A stretch of DNA of 64,000 bases from the NCBI GenBank assembly GCA_001310455.1, contig BAXG01000031.1, positions 1-64,000 on the forward strand, written 5' to 3'. The notes beneath the pieces were generated by a model that saw nothing but the letters and a program-made list of their open reading frames with translations, did no database searches and was not told the DNA's origin. The stretch comes from Photobacterium sp. JCM 19050 (GTDB lineage: Bacteria > Pseudomonadota > Gammaproteobacteria > Enterobacterales > Vibrionaceae). Shown here in pieces: positions 1 to 8,898 of the stretch (the first letter of the stretch is position 1; each line of letters opens with the position of its first letter). A program made the translations under genes and the position numbers.

Positions 1-11
1 TTAATTTTATC

Positions 12-17
12 TGACAA
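12..17 (-). promoter_or_regulatory. possible rRNA-operon P1-like -35 element
   Basis: Read leftward, the edge of the window carries TTGTCA, identical to the -35 of E. coli rrnB P1, preceded by an A/T-rich stretch that could act as an UP element. The matching -10 would lie outside the window. In E. coli gmhB is followed by an rRNA operon in the same direction, which is why this is worth flagging. It rests on six bases plus synteny, so it is weak. Confidence 0.2.
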
Positions 18-123
18 CCCTAAAATGCAAAAATTCCACAAAAAGATGCTCAACCGGACAAAAATAAACCAATCCGGTTCATTTACACCCTATTCGAGCC
101 ATTTATTACATATATATAAAAGA

Positions 124-146
124 AAACCCGGCGATGAGCCGGGTGT
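124..146 (-). terminator. rho-independent terminator of gmhB
   Basis: A 7-bp ACCCGGC/GCCGGGT stem with a 5-base loop at 126-144 is followed, reading the minus strand, by TTTTCTTTTATA. It lies just past the gmhB stop codon. Confidence 0.75.
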
Positions 147-162
147 TATCAGCATAGAAAGG

Positions 163-711
163 TTACTTCAGCGCTTTTGGCACGTCAGCAATGCTATTGA
201 GCACCATGGTAGCCAAAGACTCACCTTCTTCAGTAACTGGCTTGCCGGTACGAACCAGAACCCGGGTACCAACACCAGCTGCAATAGCCGCTTTCATATC
301 ATCTGTTTTGTCACCGACCATTACCGAGTTCGCCATATCAATATTCAGGAACTCACGGGCAGACTCAAACATGCCTGGCTTAGGTTTGCGGCAGTCGCAA
401 TCCACTTTATATTTGCCTTCACCTTTTTCTGCATGGTGCGGACAGTAATAAATGCCGTCAAAATCCACGCCTTTATCGGCAAAGTTCCAGTCCATCCATT
501 CGGTCAAGCTGATAAATTCATCTTCGGTATAGTAACCACGCGCAATCCCTGCTTGATTGGTTACCAGCACCAGCAGGTAGCCCATTTCTTTCAATTGACG
601 GCATGCTTCGAATACACCTTCAACATATTCAAAGTCGTCAATCTTGTGTACGTAACCGTGATCAATATTAATGACGCCATCACGATCAAGAAAAACAGCA
701 GGTTTGGTCAA
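163..711 (-). CDS. gmhB: D-glycero-beta-D-manno-heptose 1,7-bisphosphate 7-phosphatase
   Basis: This HAD-superfamily phosphatase removes the C7 phosphate of heptose bisphosphate in the cytoplasm, a step toward ADP-heptose for the LPS inner core. The N-terminal FLDRDGVIN motif carries the two catalytic aspartates. [10 protein letters not shown] is motif II, the CPHH and [10 protein letters not shown] segments match the zinc-binding loop of GmhB, and MVGDKTDDM is the C-terminal acidic motif. I chose a TTG start at 711 because a GAGG lies a suitable distance upstream and the 182-residue product aligns with family N-termini. The reading frame stays open to 783, but the added residues do not resemble the family. 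It is divergent from trmO. Family assignment is firm; the start is an inference. Confidence 0.93.
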   Translation of the reverse strand: MTKPAVFLDRDGVINIDHGYVHKIDDFEYVEGVFEACRQLKEMGYLLVLVTNQAGIARGYYTEDEFISLTEWMDWNFADKGVDFDGIYYCPHHAEKGEGKYKVDCDCRKPKPGMFESAREFLNIDMANSVMVGDKTDDMKAAIAAGVGTRVLVRTGKPVTEEGESLATMVLNSIADVPKALK

Positions 712-840
712 GGTTATATCCTCATGAATTATTGTCTTGCCGATTATGGCACGCATTACGATATCATTCACGCATATCGGCATGAACTGAAAACCGGGTG
801 ATACGCCAAGATATACCCGCCAGAGAGTACCTTACACAAT

Positions 841-1544
841 ATGAATCATCAGATAACACCAGTAGGTTATGTCCGTTCTCCCTATAAGGAAAAATTCGCC
901 GTCCCGCGGCAACCGGGCTTAGTTACCAGCGCCAAGTCAGAGATCATTCTCTGTGGGAAAGCCAATAATGAGGAATCTGTCCGGGGTATAACCCAGTTCT
1001 CTCATCTTTGGCTGTTGTTCCTGTTTGACCAAAATATCGATAAAGGCTGGACGCTACAGTCAGACCTCCACGGCTTGGCGGTAATGAACGTATAGGTGTT
1101 TTTGCCAGCAGGGCAACGTTCCGCCCAAATGCTATCGGTATGTCAGCGGTAGAGCTTAAAGGCATAAGAAAGGATGGGAACCAGGTAATTATTGAATTAG
1201 GTAATGTCGATCTGGTCGATGGCACGCCCATCATCGATATAAAGCCTTATATCCCCTATTCTGACTCACTTCCGGCTGCGATAGGCGGTTTTGCTTCAGA
1301 CGCACCTGCCACGCTTCCCGTTTCATTTTCTGAATCAGCCATTGTTTTTTTGGATAAGCAGGATGAGAGTGGTAACCAAAAGCAGGTTATTACTGAGGTT
1401 CTGGCTCAAGATCCCCGACCGGCATACAAAAAGAAGGGCGTCGATAATAAGGTCTATGCCGTCAACCTGTTCAACTATAATGTGCGTTTTCAGGTGTCCG
1501 ATGACGGTGTTGTAGTAACTGACATCGAATTCTTTGGCGAATAG
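841..1544 (+). CDS. trmO: tRNA (N6-threonylcarbamoyladenosine-37-N6)-methyltransferase TrmO, frameshifted
   Basis: TrmO (TsaA, YaeB) methylates t6A37 in tRNA-Thr using S-adenosylmethionine. The N-terminal part shows GYVRSPYKEKFAVPRQPGLV, typical of the family beta-barrel, and the C-terminal part has VDGTPIIDIKPY and LAQDPRPAY, the family signature. The frame breaks near 1052. Restoring one base there joins the two parts through the conserved VRPPRLGGNERIGVFASR region and gives about 234 residues, as in E. coli. The gene is divergent from gmhB and sits 61 bases before proS, its usual neighbour in vibrios. The break is probably a sequencing error. Confidence 0.92.
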
Positions 1545-1605
1545 CCATCCGGCTGTTAGAATTTCGCCCTTAACGTCAACTCACGTGATTAATGGATAGC
1601 ATCAA

Positions 1606-3321
1606 ATGCGTACCAGTAACTACCTTCTTTCTACCCTGAAGGAGACTCCAAGTGATGCAGAAGTCATCAGCCACAAACTGATGCTTCGTGCAGGTATGAT
1701 CCGCAAACTGGCTTCAGGTCTTTATACCTGGCTGCCGACCGGTGTTCGTGTTCTGCGCAAGGTTGAAAACATTGTGCGCGAAGAAATGAACAACGCCGGT
1801 GCTGTTGAAACACTGATGCCTGTGGTTCAGCCGTCAGAACTGTGGATGGAAACCGGCCGCTGGGACAAGTTCGGCCCGGAACTGCTGCGCATCTCTGACC
1901 GTCATGAGCGTCCATTTGTACTGGGTCCGACTCACGAAGAAGTCATCACCGACATGGTTCGCAATGAGGTGAAGTCTTACAAGCAGCTTCCTCTGAACCT
2001 GTACCAGATCCAAACCAAATTCCGTGATGAAGTTCGCCCACGTTTCGGTGTCATGCGTTCTCGCGAATTCATCATGAAAGATGCTTACAGCTTTGACTTG
2101 GATAAAGAAGGTCTGCAAAAGACTTACGAAACCATGCACAAAGCTTATTGTGCAATCTTCGACCGTATGGGTCTGGACTATCGCCCTGTACTGGCTGACA
2201 CCGGTGCGATCGGCGGTTCTGCTTCTCACGAATTCCACGTACTTGCAAACAGCGGTGAAGACCTGATCGCCTTCTCTACTGAATCAGATTACGCTGCAAA
2301 TATCGAAATGGCAGAAGCTGTTGCACCTGCCGGAGAGCGTTCTGCGCCTTCAGAAGAAATGCGCATGGTAGATACACCAAATGCCAAAACCATTGCAGAG
2401 CTGGTTGAACAGTTCAACCTGCCAATTGAAAAGACAGTAAAGACGCTGTTTGTTAAAGCGTCTGACGCCGTTGAGTCTGACCTGGTTGCGCTGCTGGTTC
2501 GTGGCGACCACGAACTGAACGAAATCAAGGCAGAAAAACTTTCACAAGTTGAAGCGCCTCTGCAGTTTGCCACTGAAGAAGAAATCCGTGCCATCGTTAA
2601 CGCAGGTCCTGGTTCACTTGGTCCGGTAAACCTGACTGTACCGTTTATCGTAGATCGCAGTGTCGCTGCGATGAGCGACTTTGGTGCCGGTGCCAACATC
2701 GACGACAAGCACTTCTTCGGTATCAACTGGGGTCGTGACGTTGAACTGGGCGAAGTAGCCGACATTCGTAACGTTATGGAAGGCGACCTGAGCCCTTGCG
2801 GTAAAGGTACACTTCAGCTCAAGCGCGGCATCGAAGTGGGTCACATCTTCCAACTGGGTAACAACTACTCAGAAAAGATGAACGCCGGTGTACTGGGCGC
2901 AGACGGAAAGAACGTTATCATGGAGATGGGTTGTTACGGTATCGGTGTTACCCGTGTGGTTGCTGCCGCCATCGAACAAAATCATGATGACAACGGCATT
3001 ATCTGGCCTGACGCAATTGCACCGTTCACTGTTGCCATTGTTCCAATGAACATGCACAAGTCTGAGCGTGTACGTGAAGCGGCTGAAAAGCTGTATGCCG
3101 ATCTGCAAGCAGCCGGAGTGGATGTGATGTTCGACGACCGCAAAGAGCGCCCGGGCGTTATGCTGGCAGATATCGAACTGATCGGTATTCCTCACATGGT
3201 TATCATTGGTGAGCGCAGCATGGACGAAGGTGTATTCGAGTACAAGAACCGTCGTCAAGGTGAAAAACAGCCTGTAGAAATGGCCAACATGGTTGACCAC
3301 ATTCTTTCCCAGCTGAATTAA
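1606..3321 (+). CDS. proS: prolyl-tRNA synthetase
   Basis: ProS charges tRNA-Pro in the cytoplasm. At 571 residues it is the bacterial long form of this class II synthetase. Visible features are the class II motif 2 region ([19 protein letters not shown]), an inserted YbaK-like editing domain between about residues 225 and 385 that hydrolyses Ala-tRNA-Pro, and a C-terminal anticodon-binding domain (about 470-570, starting near [11 protein letters not shown]). The motif 3 region is [10 protein letters not shown]. The frame is intact. It follows trmO and ends at a clear terminator, so it probably shares the trmO transcript. Confidence 0.98.
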   Translation: MRTSNYLLSTLKETPSDAEVISHKLMLRAGMIRKLASGLYTWLPTGVRVLRKVENIVREEMNNAGAVETLMPVVQPSELWMETGRWDKFGPELLRISDRHERPFVLGPTHEEVITDMVRNEVKSYKQLPLNLYQIQTKFRDEVRPRFGVMRSREFIMKDAYSFDLDKEGLQKTYETMHKAYCAIFDRMGLDYRPVLADTGAIGGSASHEFHVLANSGEDLIAFSTESDYAANIEMAEAVAPAGERSAPSEEMRMVDTPNAKTIAELVEQFNLPIEKTVKTLFVKASDAVESDLVALLVRGDHELNEIKAEKLSQVEAPLQFATEEEIRAIVNAGPGSLGPVNLTVPFIVDRSVAAMSDFGAGANIDDKHFFGINWGRDVELGEVADIRNVMEGDLSPCGKGTLQLKRGIEVGHIFQLGNNYSEKMNAGVLGADGKNVIMEMGCYGIGVTRVVAAAIEQNHDDNGIIWPDAIAPFTVAIVPMNMHKSERVREAAEKLYADLQAAGVDVMFDDRKERPGVMLADIELIGIPHMVIIGERSMDEGVFEYKNRRQGEKQPVEMANMVDHILSQLN

Positions 3322-3341
3322 TCGACAATACTTGCTTTGAC

Positions 3342-3368
3342 AAACGGGCTTCTTTGAAGCCCGTTTTT
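3342..3368 (+). terminator. rho-independent terminator of proS
   Basis: The stem AAACGGGCTT/AAGCCCGTTT with a short CTTTG loop is followed by a T-rich tail about 20 bases after the proS stop. Confidence 0.85.
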
Positions 3369-3462
3369 ATTTACCCACCAACACTCACAATTCCCTTATT
3401 TAATCAGGCAAAGCGCTGAAATTTCGCTCAAAATATCATCAGGTAGTGAGCGGGAATACGCT

Positions 3463-4595
3463 ATGTCCAATCGCCAGCAGAAAAATATGGCCCTTCTTCT
3501 TACCGGGGGCGGTGCGCGCGCTTCTTACCAGGTAGGCGTAATGAAAGCCATTTCTGAATGGTACCCAAGGGTGCACCCAAGCCCTTTTACTATTTTCTGC
3601 GGCACCTCAGCAGGCGCAATTAACGCGACAGCGCTTGCTTGCTATGCGTCATCTTTTCGACTGGGCGTCAAAAAACTGGCTTGGCTTTGGGGAAGACTGC
3701 ACACCAACACAGTCTTTTCAGCAACGCCTGGAGGGATGGCTGCGTACCTGGGACGGCAGGGTTTTGCCCGTTTACAATCCAGTTGCGAGCAACCACCGCC
3801 TTTTGGATTGTTGAACAACCGCCCGTTACGGGAGCTACTCAATTCGGTTCTCAACTACCGCCGGCTAGACAACAACATTCACCATAACCATCTGAAAGCT
3901 CTTGCGATTACCGCAGCCAGTTATCGGCGCGGGATTTCTGTCACCTTCTTTCAAGGGGATGGAGACACGGCAGCCTGGTCCCGTGCAAAATCTGTCGGAG
4001 AGCAGACCTTAATCAGCACGGAACACCTCCTCGCATCCTCAGCAATCCCGCTGGTATTCCCCGCCTCAAAAATTGGCAACGACTTTTATGGGGATGGCTC
4101 AATCCACCAGCTTGCTCCATTACGGCCAGCTTTGAAGCTCGGGCTGATAAGATGTTAATCATTGATATGGCAACAAAACCCAGAGCAAAGCCAGAGGGAA
4201 AACAACTCCCCCCCGGACTTGCAACCCTTGGGGGGCACCTGATGGATGCGATATTCAGTGATACTATGGCGGCAGATTTAGAGCTTTTGGACAGAACGAA
4301 TGAACTGATCTCAGAAATCCCCTCTGAGCGGGCTCAGGCGTTAGGCCTTAGAACCATAGAAACCTGCCATCTGTCACCTTCTATTCCCTTGGAAACCTTT
4401 GTCCCGGACAACTACTGTAAAATGCCCGTAGCATCCCGTATCCTGATGAAATTTTTGGGTATTAGTCCTAAAGAAGATGCTGGAATTACAAGCTATCTCC
4501 TGTTTGAACCTGACTACATTCAGGCACTAATGTCTCTAGGTTACGACGATGCACATAAAAACGAACAAAATTTACGCAAGTTCCTGCATTTGTGA
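3463..4595 (+). CDS. patatin-like phospholipase family protein, frameshifted
   Basis: This is a patatin-type serine lipase/acyl hydrolase of the RssA/YlbK class. The N-terminus has the oxyanion-hole glycine run (LLTGGGARASYQVGV) and the nucleophile elbow GTSAG. DGS near the middle matches the catalytic Asp-Gly motif of the Ser-Asp dyad. The frame breaks near 4141; restoring one G in a GGG run continues the protein as LGADKMLIID, for about 377 residues. I see no signal peptide, so it is probably cytoplasmic or peripheral. It stands alone between the proS terminator and a GGDEF gene. The substrate cannot be told from sequence. Confidence 0.88.
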
Positions 4596-4685
4596 ACTTC
4601 ACCACTTCTTAATATGTAACTTCTCAATTAGACTGGCGCGTAACTTGCTATCTCGGAAGTAGGCTGTCGAGAACTTGGTGTAAGC

Positions 4686-5546
4686 ATGGACAAGCGAAAC
4701 GTCAAACCACAACCTGAACATTTGCCGACACCCAGGGTCATTCCACTGGGGGCTGATCAGCGCCTGTTGATCTTGCAAAAACTCCAGGGAAAACTGGAAA
4801 TAGAAGTGTTGCTTGAGGTTTATACCAAAGAACTTGAAAAACATATCGATATCAGCCGCCTGATCTGGGAATACAACGATACCTGCTCTATCGTCCGCCG
4901 TGGCATCAGCGCCTCATGCAGGCAGACTTTTGCCGTCAAGTTTGGTGACACACCACTGGGTGTTCTTCAATACAGCACACCTTATAAACTTGACCGCGAT
5001 GAAATCTCAATGATTCACACTTTTCACCGACTGATAGCCGGCCCGTTGGCCAATGCTATTGAATACAGCCGGGTGAAAAGTATGGCATTGCAAGATTACC
5101 TTACAGGTTTGGGCAACCGGACAAGCTTTGAGCAAGACACAAATAAAAGCATTGCCATTTGTGAGCGTCAGGATATTGGCCTGGTGCTTATCATGTTTGA
5201 TATGAACAATTTCAAGCAGGTGAACGATACCTACGGTCATCTGGATGGCGACAAGGTTTTAAGAAGATTCTCGCAAATTTTAAAAGAAGCAGTTCGAACC
5301 ACCGATACTGTTTACCGGTTGGGCGGCGATGAATTTGCAGCACTGCTTCAACCTGCGAGTGAAGAATCAGCAGCTGTTGTTCTTCGCCGGGTCCAACACC
5401 TGGTTAAGCATGACCGCATGCTCACCAGCTATGGTATCGGTTCTGCTTGTGGTTTTGCCGAATACCGTAAAGGTGACAACCTGATAGCATTGTATGAACG
5501 CGCTGACCGTCTCCTTTATAAGCACAAGCGCAAACAAAAAAGCTGA
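4686..5546 (+). CDS. diguanylate cyclase (GGDEF domain)
   Basis: This 286-residue soluble protein has a C-terminal GGDEF domain from about residue 135. DYLTGLGNRTSFE opens the domain, FDMNNFKQVNDTYGHLDGD is the metal and substrate region, and RLGGDEFAAL is the intact active-site motif. An inhibitory RxxD site (RTTD) lies five residues before GGDEF, so product feedback is expected. The first 130 residues form a globular, GAF-like sensory region with two cysteines (residues about 61 and 71), but I cannot name the fold. It should make cyclic-di-GMP from two GTP. It is preceded by patatin and followed by yaeP, with no sign of an operon. Confidence 0.9.
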   Translation: MDKRNVKPQPEHLPTPRVIPLGADQRLLILQKLQGKLEIEVLLEVYTKELEKHIDISRLIWEYNDTCSIVRRGISASCRQTFAVKFGDTPLGVLQYSTPYKLDRDEISMIHTFHRLIAGPLANAIEYSRVKSMALQDYLTGLGNRTSFEQDTNKSIAICERQDIGLVLIMFDMNNFKQVNDTYGHLDGDKVLRRFSQILKEAVRTTDTVYRLGGDEFAALLQPASEESAAVVLRRVQHLVKHDRMLTSYGIGSACGFAEYRKGDNLIALYERADRLLYKHKRKQKS

Positions 5547-5607
5547 CTTAACTCCCTTCCCTTCATTCCGGTACAATACCTCCAGTTGAACTAACCGGAG
5601 CTTTCCG

Positions 5608-5814
5608 ATGAAAATAATCAACAGCTGTGAAATGGTGCGCAAAGCATATGCAGAGATCGGCAGTGGTGACCAAGGGTATATCCCAAAAGCAATTACCTGT
5701 GCATTCAAGACCCTCAACGATATCGCTGCAGACGAAACTCTCCCAAAAGGTTCCAGAGAGCAAGCGGCTTTCGCAGCGGCCAATCTTTTGATCAGTGATT
5801 ACCGGGACGAATAA
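5608..5814 (+). CDS. yaeP: YaeP family protein (UPF0253)
   Basis: This 68-residue protein matches E. coli YaeP along its length: an initial [12 protein letters not shown], then GYIPKAI, and the conserved C-terminal [10 protein letters not shown]. Its function is unknown. Its TAA stop shares one base with the ATG of the next gene (TAATG), so the two are probably translationally coupled. A good AACCGGAG ribosome site lies upstream. Confidence 0.9.
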   Translation: MKIINSCEMVRKAYAEIGSGDQGYIPKAITCAFKTLNDIAADETLPKGSREQAAFAAANLLISDYRDE

Positions 5815-6002
5815 TGGACCTTAAAAATTTTGCCAATATGGATCCTGTGATGCTGATGAGCATCGTGAACATGAAATTGCGCGATGAATTCACTGACTTG
5901 GATGATCTCGTCCGTTACTTTGATATCGAAAAAGAGGCGTTGAAATCAAAACTTGCGGAAGCCGGGTATGAGTACCTGCCAGAAGCTAAGCAATTCCGGT
6001 AA
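5814..6002 (+). CDS. DUF4250 domain-containing small protein
   Basis: The 62-residue product carries the DUF4250 pattern: MDPVMLMSIVNMKLRDEF, then LDDLVRYFDI and KLAEAGYEY. It looks like a small helical helix-turn-helix-like fold, but its function is unknown. Its start overlaps the yaeP stop by one base, and a terminator follows. E. coli has the unrelated rof next to yaeP, so this neighbour differs from the enterobacterial arrangement. Confidence 0.85.
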   Translation: MDLKNFANMDPVMLMSIVNMKLRDEFTDLDDLVRYFDIEKEALKSKLAEAGYEYLPEAKQFR

Positions 6003-6009
6003 GAAACAA

Positions 6010-6045
6010 AAAAAGCCGCATATCTGATTTCTTGCGGCTTTTTCA
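6010..6045. terminator. bidirectional terminator between the DUF4250 gene and cytochrome c
   Basis: The stem AAAAAGCCGCA/TGCGGCTTTTT is flanked by A and T runs, so it can serve both converging genes. Confidence 0.8.
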
Positions 6046-6061
6046 ATTTGGTGCTGGTGAT

Positions 6062-6373
6062 TTATTTCATAGACGCAAAGTAAGCAGCGATATTTTCCAT
6101 GTCCTGATCGCTCAGCATCGATGCCTGAGGTTTCATGATCATGGCTTGAGCTCCAGTGCGCTCGCCGTTTTTATATGCCTTTAGTGCAGACACCAGATAT
6201 TGTTCGTTTTGACCTTTCAGGTTTGGATATCCCGGAATCAACGCAATACCGTCAGCACCATGACACGCCGCGCACACAGCTGCTTTTGCTTTTCCTGCTG
6301 CTGCATCACCTGCTGCCATCGCAGGAGATGCTACTAAAATCGCCGCCATGGCAAGAGAATAAATGCTCTTCAT
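6062..6373 (-). CDS. class I c-type cytochrome, periplasmic
   Basis: This 103-residue monohaem cytochrome begins with a Sec signal peptide (about residues 1-20, ending SPAMA). The haem-binding motif CAACH follows at about residues 34-38. A distal methionine is available in the MIMKPQASM segment, and the C-terminal [13 protein letters not shown] helix is typical of the cytochrome c4/c5 family. It should carry single electrons in the periplasm, but its redox partner is unknown. A GAGGAAG ribosome site precedes the ATG. It stands alone, converging on the DUF4250 gene. Confidence 0.9.
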   Translation of the reverse strand: MKSIYSLAMAAILVASPAMAAGDAAAGKAKAAVCAACHGADGIALIPGYPNLKGQNEQYLVSALKAYKNGERTGAQAMIMKPQASMLSDQDMENIAAYFASMK

Positions 6374-6460
6374 CGCTTCCTCGCATATTTAGTCTATGAA
6401 TAGAGGGGTAAGTCATACTAAATTGTTGCACATTAATTAACGATTTACAGTTTTATAGCC

Positions 6461-7762
6461 TTACTTCTGCCACAAGAGATCACATTGATTACCGCTTCCG
6501 TGATCCGTAACAAACAAGCCCGCAACTGCTGCAACGTCCTCTCCATATAACAAGATAGGCGTACGTCTTCTCAGCCAGCTTGGAACACCGTATTCCTGAA
6601 ACAGTTTTTTAATCTTTCGCGAGCCCACGCGACCAACAGGTTTTGCAGATAAACCCGCAGGTTCAAATACCACACTCGCCGGCTCATTAGCCTCCGGCAA
6701 GCGCAAATGCCCACCGGCTACGCAGTGCAGCACCAAATTCCCCAATCCATCCGGCAACAATATGTTCTGCGAAATGCTCAGTGAACTGCTCCAGGACGAT
6801 ACATCTTCTGTTTGGCGAACGAGATATAACTTTTCCTGGAAGCGACGGACTTGCCACTGGCCAATGTCCAGTTGTGGGTTGGCATCATCGACAGCAGGAA
6901 TAACGCTTTGAAACAGCTCCAACAGTTGAACCTGGCTCGGCACAATTCCGGCTTCATTTTTACACCAACGCCTCACCAACTGCTGCGCAACTTGCCGAGA
7001 TTGCAGGTTCAATCCCTCTATTTCCAAGCTACCATCAGGTAAAACAAGCTTAGTAAGTTTGTCGCTTATCAGCTCATCAATGACAGACTCTTGCTCGGCG
7101 CAAAGTGATACAGTGCGGGTAACAGCTTTATGGAACCCAGGCCAACGCGCAGACAGATCGGGTAACACTTCATTTCGAAGAAAATTACGGTCAAAACGGC
7201 TGTCCTGGTTACTTTCATCCTCAATCCAGTCCAATCCCTGTTGTTCGGCATAGCTTAGAATATCCTTACGCCGGATCTGCAATAACGGGCGAACCAGGGT
7301 CCCACCGGCAAATTGACGGGATTCAGGCATAGAAGCCAATCCCGCAGGGCCGCTGCCGCGTTTCAACGCAAGGAAGAAAGTCTCTACCTGATCGTCGGCA
7401 TGCTGTCCGGTTATCAACAATGCACCGGGCTTAATATGTTTCGCAATGGCTTCATAGCGTGCCTGACGGGCAGCACTTTCAAGACTCTCTCCGTCTTTTT
7501 GAAGCCTGACCCTTTCTACCTGAAGAGGTATTGCGGCATCGCCTGCCCAGCGCTCACAAAGTGATACCCACTTATCGGCGTTATCACTCAGACCATGATG
7601 GACATGGACCAACAGATATTCGTTCTGGGGGTGGGTATCACGGTAAACACAAAGCAACTCCAGCATGACCCGTGAATCGACGCCCCCACTGAATGCCAGC
7701 ACAATCTGGCGAGGACTCGGACAATATTTATTGAGCACGGACTCAAAAGAGGAAAATAACAT
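6461..7762 (-). CDS. tilS: tRNA(Ile)-lysidine synthase
   Basis: TilS converts C34 of the CAU-anticodon tRNA-Ile to lysidine with ATP and lysine, which switches codon reading from AUG to AUA. LAFSGGVDSRVML near residue 23 is the PP-loop ATP site, and TGQHADDQVETFF is the conserved tRNA/lysine region. The C-terminal domain includes KPVGRVGSRKIKKLFQEYGVP. At 433 residues it matches the E. coli enzyme, and the frame is intact. It lies downstream of accA, its normal neighbour in E. coli and vibrios, but an accA terminator separates them. Confidence 0.97.
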   Translation of the reverse strand: MLFSSFESVLNKYCPSPRQIVLAFSGGVDSRVMLELLCVYRDTHPQNEYLLVHVHHGLSDNADKWVSLCERWAGDAAIPLQVERVRLQKDGESLESAARQARYEAIAKHIKPGALLITGQHADDQVETFFLALKRGSGPAGLASMPESRQFAGGTLVRPLLQIRRKDILSYAEQQGLDWIEDESNQDSRFDRNFLRNEVLPDLSARWPGFHKAVTRTVSLCAEQESVIDELISDKLTKLVLPDGSLEIEGLNLQSRQVAQQLVRRWCKNEAGIVPSQVQLLELFQSVIPAVDDANPQLDIGQWQVRRFQEKLYLVRQTEDVSSWSSSLSISQNILLPDGLGNLVLHCVAGGHLRLPEANEPASVVFEPAGLSAKPVGRVGSRKIKKLFQEYGVPSWLRRRTPILLYGEDVAAVAGLFVTDHGSGNQCDLLWQK

Positions 7763-7829
7763 CTGGATATTCCGTGAAATAGATTAGTCCCATCATAGCA
7801 AATTGCGCCAAACGCAGTATAAGCCGAAT

Positions 7830-7862
7830 AAAAAACGGGACCTTATCGAAGGTCCCGTTTTG
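7830..7862 (-). terminator. terminator of accA
   Basis: On the minus strand an AAACGGGACCTT/AAGGTCCCGTTT stem is followed by a T run. It lies just after the accA stop. Confidence 0.85.
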
Positions 7863-7885
7863 CTATCAGCTAACAGTGCAGTTGC

Positions 7886-8842
7886 TTAGCAGTAGCCGTA
7901 GCTCAGCAGCCGTTGGTAACGACGCTCAAGCAGCAATTCAGGCTCAAGCACTTCCAGTTCTGCCAGCTGTGTCAGCAATACCGTTTTTACATTGTTTGCT
8001 GTTTGAATCACATCGCGGTGAGCGCCGCCCATTGGCTCTTCGATAATTTCGTCAACGAGTTTCAGCTCTTTCAGGCGAGGTGCCGTCATACCCATCGCTT
8101 CAGCAGCCTGCGGCGCTTTTGATGCATCACGCCAGAGGATAGACGCACAACCTTCAGGTGAAATAACGGAATAGGTGGAATACTGCATCATATTGACGTA
8201 GTCACCCACACCAATTGCCAGAGCACCGCCTGAACCGCCCTCACCTACCACATTACAGATAACCGGCACTTTCAGGCCAGACATCACTTTAAGGTTGCGG
8301 GCGATAGCTTCCGACTGGCCACGTTCTTCCGCGCCCACACCCGGGTAAGCACCTGCCGTATCAATAAAGGTGATAATCGGCATCTTAAAACGCTCTGCCA
8401 TTTCCATCAGGCGCAGCGCCTTACGGTAACCTTCTGGCTTTGGCATACCGAAATTGCGTCTTACCTTGTCCGACGTTTCACGGCCTTTCTGGTGGCCAAT
8501 CACCATGACTGGACGGCCTTCAAGACGCGCAATACCACCGACAATTGCCTTGTCATCTGCATAGGCACGGTCACCGGCCAGTTCATCGAACTCAGTGAAA
8601 ATGTGCTCTAAGTAATCCAGCGTATAAGGACGCTGGGGATGACGGGCTAACTGGGCTACCTGCCAGGCACCCAGGTCACCGAAAATCTTTTTGGTCAGCT
8701 CGACACTTTTCTTTTCCAGCTGCTCAATTTCTTTGTCGAGATTGACTGCGTCGTCATCATTGCGATTGACGGCGCGCAGCGCATCTATCTTCTGCTGCAA
8801 TTCGGCAATAGGCTGTTCAAACTCAAGAAAATTCAAGCTCAT
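7886..8842 (-). CDS. accA: acetyl-CoA carboxylase carboxyltransferase subunit alpha
   Basis: AccA pairs with AccD to move the carboxyl group from carboxybiotin to acetyl-CoA, forming malonyl-CoA for fatty acid synthesis. The 318-residue protein has an N-terminal coiled coil ([16 protein letters not shown] onward) and the conserved [18 protein letters not shown] and [12 protein letters not shown] oxyanion loops of the crotonase-like fold. The frame is intact. It follows dnaE with a 56-base gap, the standard order dnaE-accA-tilS. Confidence 0.98.
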   Translation of the reverse strand: MSLNFLEFEQPIAELQQKIDALRAVNRNDDDAVNLDKEIEQLEKKSVELTKKIFGDLGAWQVAQLARHPQRPYTLDYLEHIFTEFDELAGDRAYADDKAIVGGIARLEGRPVMVIGHQKGRETSDKVRRNFGMPKPEGYRKALRLMEMAERFKMPIITFIDTAGAYPGVGAEERGQSEAIARNLKVMSGLKVPVICNVVGEGGSGGALAIGVGDYVNMMQYSTYSVISPEGCASILWRDASKAPQAAEAMGMTAPRLKELKLVDEIIEEPMGGAHRDVIQTANNVKTVLLTQLAELEVLEPELLLERRYQRLLSYGYC

Positions 8843-8898
8843 ACCTTAAGATATCCTGTTATATGTTTGTCTGCCCGGCGCTGACAAGCCGGTACATC

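Noticed and set aside
25..801. Plus-strand open frame of 258 codons at the left edge
   Set aside because: It lies antisense to gmhB, which has clear catalytic motifs; the plus-strand translation resembles no family.
3463..4595. Patatin gene as a phage-defence (CapV-like) effector beside a cyclase
   Set aside because: The neighbouring cyclase is a GGDEF c-di-GMP enzyme, not a CD-NTase, and the protein fits the housekeeping RssA-like class; no defence partners are nearby.
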